Of a DNA stretch of 9,330 nt, positions 6,187 through 9,330 are shown piece by piece. Position numbers and translations under genes: made by a program. This DNA is from DAOSWM01 sp035380045 (GTDB lineage: Bacteria > Bacteroidota > Bacteroidia > Bacteroidales > Tenuifilaceae), in contig DAOSWM010000098.1 of assembly GCA_035380045.1 (NCBI GenBank), positions 1 to 9,330 of the forward strand. Direction: 5' to 3'. The notes beneath the pieces are model-generated. The model ran no database searches. It was given only the letters and a program-made list of their open reading frames with translations, and was not told where the DNA came from. Position 1 is the first letter of the stretch, and each line of letters starts with the position of its first letter.

Positions 6187-8307
6187 ATGGCAAAGAGAAA
6201 GGGGAATAAGTTAAGCAAGGAACTTGGGCTGTTTGATGTGTTTGCACTCAGTACTGGGGCTATGATTAGCTCCGGGTTTTTCCTTCTGCCTGGTTTGGCT
6301 GCGAACTACACTGGGCCATCGGTTTTTGTTTCATACCTTCTTGCGGCAGTAATTATTATTCCAGCTATGCTAAGCATTGCAGAGCTGGCCACAGCCATTC
6401 CCCGTTCCGGAGGTGTCTACTTTTTGCTCGATCGAAGCCTTGGTCCCATGATGGGTGCAATTGGTGGGATTGGCGTTTACCTGTCGTTAGTTCTAAAAAC
6501 TGCCTTTGCCCTGGTGGGTATTGGAACATACACAGCCCTGTTTTTCGATTTTCCTGTTCGGGTAATGGCTGTTGTTTTAACGTTGCTTTTTATGGCAATA
6601 AATATTTTTGGGGCAAAAAAGACGTCAAGGTTGCAAAACTTTTTGGTTTTCTTCCTGGTTGCCGTGCTAGTTTTATTTCTGGTTCAGGGATTTATTACAA
6701 TTTCTGGTTTGGGGTTGGCCGAAACTATAAAAACTCAATTTACTCCTTTTGCGAGTTTCGGAATTGATGGCATTCTGGCAACAACAGGGTTTGTTTTTGT
6801 ATCGTATTTGGGTCTTACTGAGCCAGCCAGCGTTGCCGAGGAGGTAAAGAATCCGGAGAAGAATATTCCCCGTGGAATGTTCCTTTCACTTATAGTAACA
6901 ACCCTGCTATACGTGGGGGGTGTATTGATTATGGTGGCTGTAATTCCCAACGCAGATTTTTTGGCAGACCGAACACCAATTTGGACTGCCGGGCACTCAA
7001 TTTTCAAGTTTTATCCAAGGCAAATTGTTGAAATTTTGCTTATTGGAGCCGCAATAGCGGCATTTGCAACAACCGGTAATGGAGGTTTAATGTCGGCATC
7101 GCGCTACCCAATGGCGATGGCACGCGACAGAGTGCTACCATCGTTCTTTAAGCATGTAGGGAAATTTAAAACCCCCAACTATTCAATAATAGCAACCTCG
7201 TTGCTAATGGTTGCCTTCATTCTTACCTTGAATGTTGAAGTAATTGCAAAAATGGCTGGCGCTTTTAAGTTTTTAATATTTATTCTCATAAATTTTGCAG
7301 TTATCGTTATGCGGAATAGTCGAATTGAAACTTACGACCCTGGATTCCATTCGCCCTTGTTCCCGTGGATACAGATTTTTGGCATCGTTTCGTCGTTCAT
7401 TATTATTGTTTATATGGGCTGGATTCCAATTCTTTTTAGTGCTGGAATTGTAGGTATGGCGCTGCTTTGGTACTGGAACTACTCACGTAAGAATGCAAAA
7501 CGCGAGGGTGCCATTTACCACTGGTTTGCCCTACTGGGGCAAAAGCAGCACGTTGGACTTGAAAACGAACTGCTATACATACTGAAGGAGAAAGGTTTAC
7601 GCGAAGGAGATCCGTTCGATGAGATGATTGTACAGGCGCAAATTACGAATCTTCTCGAAAAAAAAATAAGCTTTAAGGAGCTGGTTGGCTGGGTTTCATC
7701 GGAGTTTGCGTTGAAGTACGAGGGCATTGATGCTAAGGAGTTGAGGAAGGAGATACTGAAAGTTACCAGCATCGATCCGGCTCTCGTAATCCCAAGGGTA
7801 TCAATACTCCACGGCAAAGTCGATGCGCTCACCCATCCAATGCTTCATGTGGTAACATCCGATGTAGGCATTGAGAAACCCGTTGAGAAGGGCGAGATTT
7901 CATCGAAAGATAATATTAGGGTTTTCTTCTTCCTGATTTGCCCAACCGAAAACCCCAAATTACAGCTACGCTTGCTATCGCGGCTAATGGATATTGTTGA
8001 AAGGATCGACTTCATTGAGCAAATTTTAACCCTCACCAACGAGCGTGAAATAAAAGAATTCCTGCTCCATAACGAGCGGTACATTACCCTTGAACTCATT
8101 CGCAACACAACCACCGAGCATTTAATTGATAAAATGATGAAGGAGATTCGTTTTCCTCAGGATGTGCTGGTGGCCATGGTGCAGCGTAACGAACAGATTA
8201 TTACACCCCGGGGCGATACCCAGCTTAAGGAGGGCGACATAATCACCATTATTGGTGAACCCAAAGGAGTAAAGCAGCTGTTTGAGAAGTACATTCACGT
8301 TGAATAA
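6187..8307 (+). CDS. APC-superfamily permease fused to EIIA-type-2-like and TrkA-C (RCK_C) domains
   Basis: A 706-residue inner-membrane transporter with cytoplasmic regulatory modules. Residues 15-432 form an APC permease with about 12 membrane segments. Markers are GAMISSGFFLLPG in broken helix 1 (24-36), ELATAIPRSGGVYF (66-79), TEPASVAEEVKNPEKNIPRG (211-230) and SRYPMAMARDRVLP (305-318), all typical of amino-acid permeases. Residues about 485-635 resemble a PTS EIIA type-2 domain: VSILHGKVDAL places H542 where the phosphorylated His lies in the usual I-P-H motif, and IRVFFFLICPTENPKLQLRLLSRL (577-600) matches its core. Residues about 645-705 (RNEQIITPRGDTQLKEGDII) are a TrkA-C/RCK_C domain, known to bind small ligands and, in some proteins, c-di-AMP. 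The substrate is probably an amino acid, but related APC proteins move K+, so it stays open. ATG 6187 was chosen over TTG 6169 because it gives the usual short charged N-terminus. Confidence 0.9.
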   Translation: MAKRKGNKLSKELGLFDVFALSTGAMISSGFFLLPGLAANYTGPSVFVSYLLAAVIIIPAMLSIAELATAIPRSGGVYFLLDRSLGPMMGAIGGIGVYLSLVLKTAFALVGIGTYTALFFDFPVRVMAVVLTLLFMAINIFGAKKTSRLQNFLVFFLVAVLVLFLVQGFITISGLGLAETIKTQFTPFASFGIDGILATTGFVFVSYLGLTEPASVAEEVKNPEKNIPRGMFLSLIVTTLLYVGGVLIMVAVIPNADFLADRTPIWTAGHSIFKFYPRQIVEILLIGAAIAAFATTGNGGLMSASRYPMAMARDRVLPSFFKHVGKFKTPNYSIIATSLLMVAFILTLNVEVIAKMAGAFKFLIFILINFAVIVMRNSRIETYDPGFHSPLFPWIQIFGIVSSFIIIVYMGWIPILFSAGIVGMALLWYWNYSRKNAKREGAIYHWFALLGQKQHVGLENELLYILKEKGLREGDPFDEMIVQAQITNLLEKKISFKELVGWVSSEFALKYEGIDAKELRKEILKVTSIDPALVIPRVSILHGKVDALTHPMLHVVTSDVGIEKPVEKGEISSKDNIRVFFFLICPTENPKLQLRLLSRLMDIVERIDFIEQILTLTNEREIKEFLLHNERYITLELIRNTTTEHLIDKMMKEIRFPQDVLVAMVQRNEQIITPRGDTQLKEGDIITIIGEPKGVKQLFEKYIHVE

Positions 8308-8386
8308 TCACACCTCACACTTCATTCCTGAATAAACCCTAAACCATTTACGGAATCAAAACTCCATAACAACCAAAAGTGAAATT

Positions 8387-9295
8387 ATGAAAAAGAATTT
8401 TTTTGTGATCGTTTTGCTGTTAATAGTCATTTCCCAGGTACCATTTAAGGCTTCGGGGAGTAAAATTATATCCGTTGAGGGAACAAATGTTTTTGAAAAT
8501 ACGCTGCTGCTATGCAGAACCATTGGACTCGATACAACCATTAAACCCGGAATGCGTATTGGAATTCTGGTGAATTCCGATTTTGAGGTAAGGGGAGCCT
8601 ACGTGAGCCCCGACGTTACGCTAGCTGTTGTGAAAACCTGTATCGATGCGGGTGCAGCAGAGGTTGTGTCGCTGCAAAATATAAAACCCGAGTACTGGCA
8701 GCGTAGCGCTCATTTCGAGAAACTTAGCCGTTATGTTAAAAAGGTTAGAAGCATTGAGCAGAATACCTTCCCCTCGGTTTTCGATTCAGTAAACTTCGTT
8801 AGGATTGATTCGTTTCCCGGTGCACCAAACCTTAAAAACCTAGAGGTTGTTAGGGAAGTGTTTGAGGTCGACTACTTTATAAACATTCCCGTTGCAAAGC
8901 ATCATGCTTCAACCATACTAACCAACGCAATGAAGAACATGATGGGGCTTAATACCCGAGCTTTCAACGTAACATTTCACCTTAATGGCCCCAAACGTAA
9001 CGACCCTGAATTTTTGGCAACCTGTATTGCCGAGATGAACCTAGTTCGTAAGCCCGACCTCATAGTTGCTGATGTTACAGAGGTAATTACAACTAATGGC
9101 CCTGTTGGGCCAGGGGAAATGGTTAAGCCCATGCGCGTTGTGGCAGGGACCGATCCGGTTGCCGTTGATGCATTCTGTGCCACCTTGTTGGGATTTAATC
9201 CTGAACGGGTGCTAACCGTTCAAAAGGGTTTTGAACTTGGGTTGGGTGAAAAATCATTAGACAAGGTGTTGCTGTACGAAATACAAGGGAAGTAG
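8387..9295 (+). CDS. Exported DUF362 domain protein
   Basis: A 302-residue protein with a Sec-type signal peptide or N-terminal anchor (KK, then FFVIVLLLIVIS, residues 5-16). The rest is a single DUF362 (PF04015) domain. Diagnostic segments are GILVNSDFEVRGAYVSPDV (59-77), FINIPVAKHHASTILTNAMK (164-183) continuing into NMMGL (184-188), and AGTDPVAVDAFCATLLGF (253-270). The conserved K171-H172-H173 and the Asp residues in the last segment are probably functional, but the biochemical role of DUF362 is not established. Some relatives elsewhere carry 4Fe-4S domains; here the Cys residues (43, 85, 213, 264) are scattered and form no CxxCxxC cluster. The signal is not Tat-like (no twin Arg), unlike many exported DUF362 proteins. 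It lies 79 bp after the permease gene on the same strand with no obvious terminator between them, so co-transcription is possible. Family is secure; function is unknown. Confidence 0.88.
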   Translation: MKKNFFVIVLLLIVISQVPFKASGSKIISVEGTNVFENTLLLCRTIGLDTTIKPGMRIGILVNSDFEVRGAYVSPDVTLAVVKTCIDAGAAEVVSLQNIKPEYWQRSAHFEKLSRYVKKVRSIEQNTFPSVFDSVNFVRIDSFPGAPNLKNLEVVREVFEVDYFINIPVAKHHASTILTNAMKNMMGLNTRAFNVTFHLNGPKRNDPEFLATCIAEMNLVRKPDLIVADVTEVITTNGPVGPGEMVKPMRVVAGTDPVAVDAFCATLLGFNPERVLTVQKGFELGLGEKSLDKVLLYEIQGK

Positions 9296-9330
9296 TTTGT
9301 AAAATTTATTATCAAAATTCCGTTTCATAT
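9296..9330. other. A+T-rich tail of the window
   Basis: Thirty-five bases after the DUF362 stop codon. No start codon with a long open frame, hairpin or repeat is visible before the window ends. Confidence 0.6.

Noticed and set aside
8308..8386. Terminator between the permease and DUF362 genes
   Set aside because: Only a 5-bp ATTCC/GGAAT pairing with a long loop and no T tract was found.

Overview
The window looks like chromosome from a member of the Bacteroidota. The gene families and the wording of their conserved motifs fit that phylum. The genes have no clear Shine-Dalgarno sequences, and a few intergenic sites match the Bacteroidota promoter pattern (-33 TTTG, -7 TAnnTTTG). Coding DNA in the large genes is moderately G+C-rich, while intergenic DNA and the first 300 bases are A+T-rich. 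The genus cannot be fixed from the sequence alone.

Layout. (1) Bases 1-309 are the 3' end of a RimJ/RimL-type GNAT N-acetyltransferase on the + strand, followed by a hairpin terminator. (2) Bases 310-805 hold no intact large gene. They contain a promoter-like site, a 41-codon signal-peptide ORF that looks like a decayed secreted-protein gene, a short GC-rich inverted repeat, and a 166-bp MITE-like nested palindrome with perfect 22-bp terminal inverted repeats. (3) Bases 806-6058 on the - strand carry rnr (RNase R, transcribed first) and then a periplasmic two-half M16 zinc metallopeptidase, 87 bp apart. (4) Bases 6059-6186 are a divergent intergenic region with a 12-bp direct repeat. (5) Bases 6187-8307 on the + strand encode a 706-residue transporter: an APC-superfamily permease fused to a PTS EIIA-type-2-like domain and a TrkA-C (RCK_C) domain. 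(6) Bases 8387-9295 encode an exported DUF362 protein, 79 bp downstream and perhaps co-transcribed.

The main genes are mostly housekeeping or envelope functions: RNA turnover, periplasmic proteolysis, solute transport. I see no defence island, CRISPR array, integrase, tRNA or rRNA. No clearly new multi-gene system stands out. The observations most worth following are the permease-EIIA-TrkA-C fusion, whose cytoplasmic modules suggest phosphorylation- or nucleotide-controlled transport; the nested palindromic element; and the decayed secreted ORF beside it. Two start codons were moved from upstream TTG codons to internal ATGs (rnr at 6058, permease at 6187).
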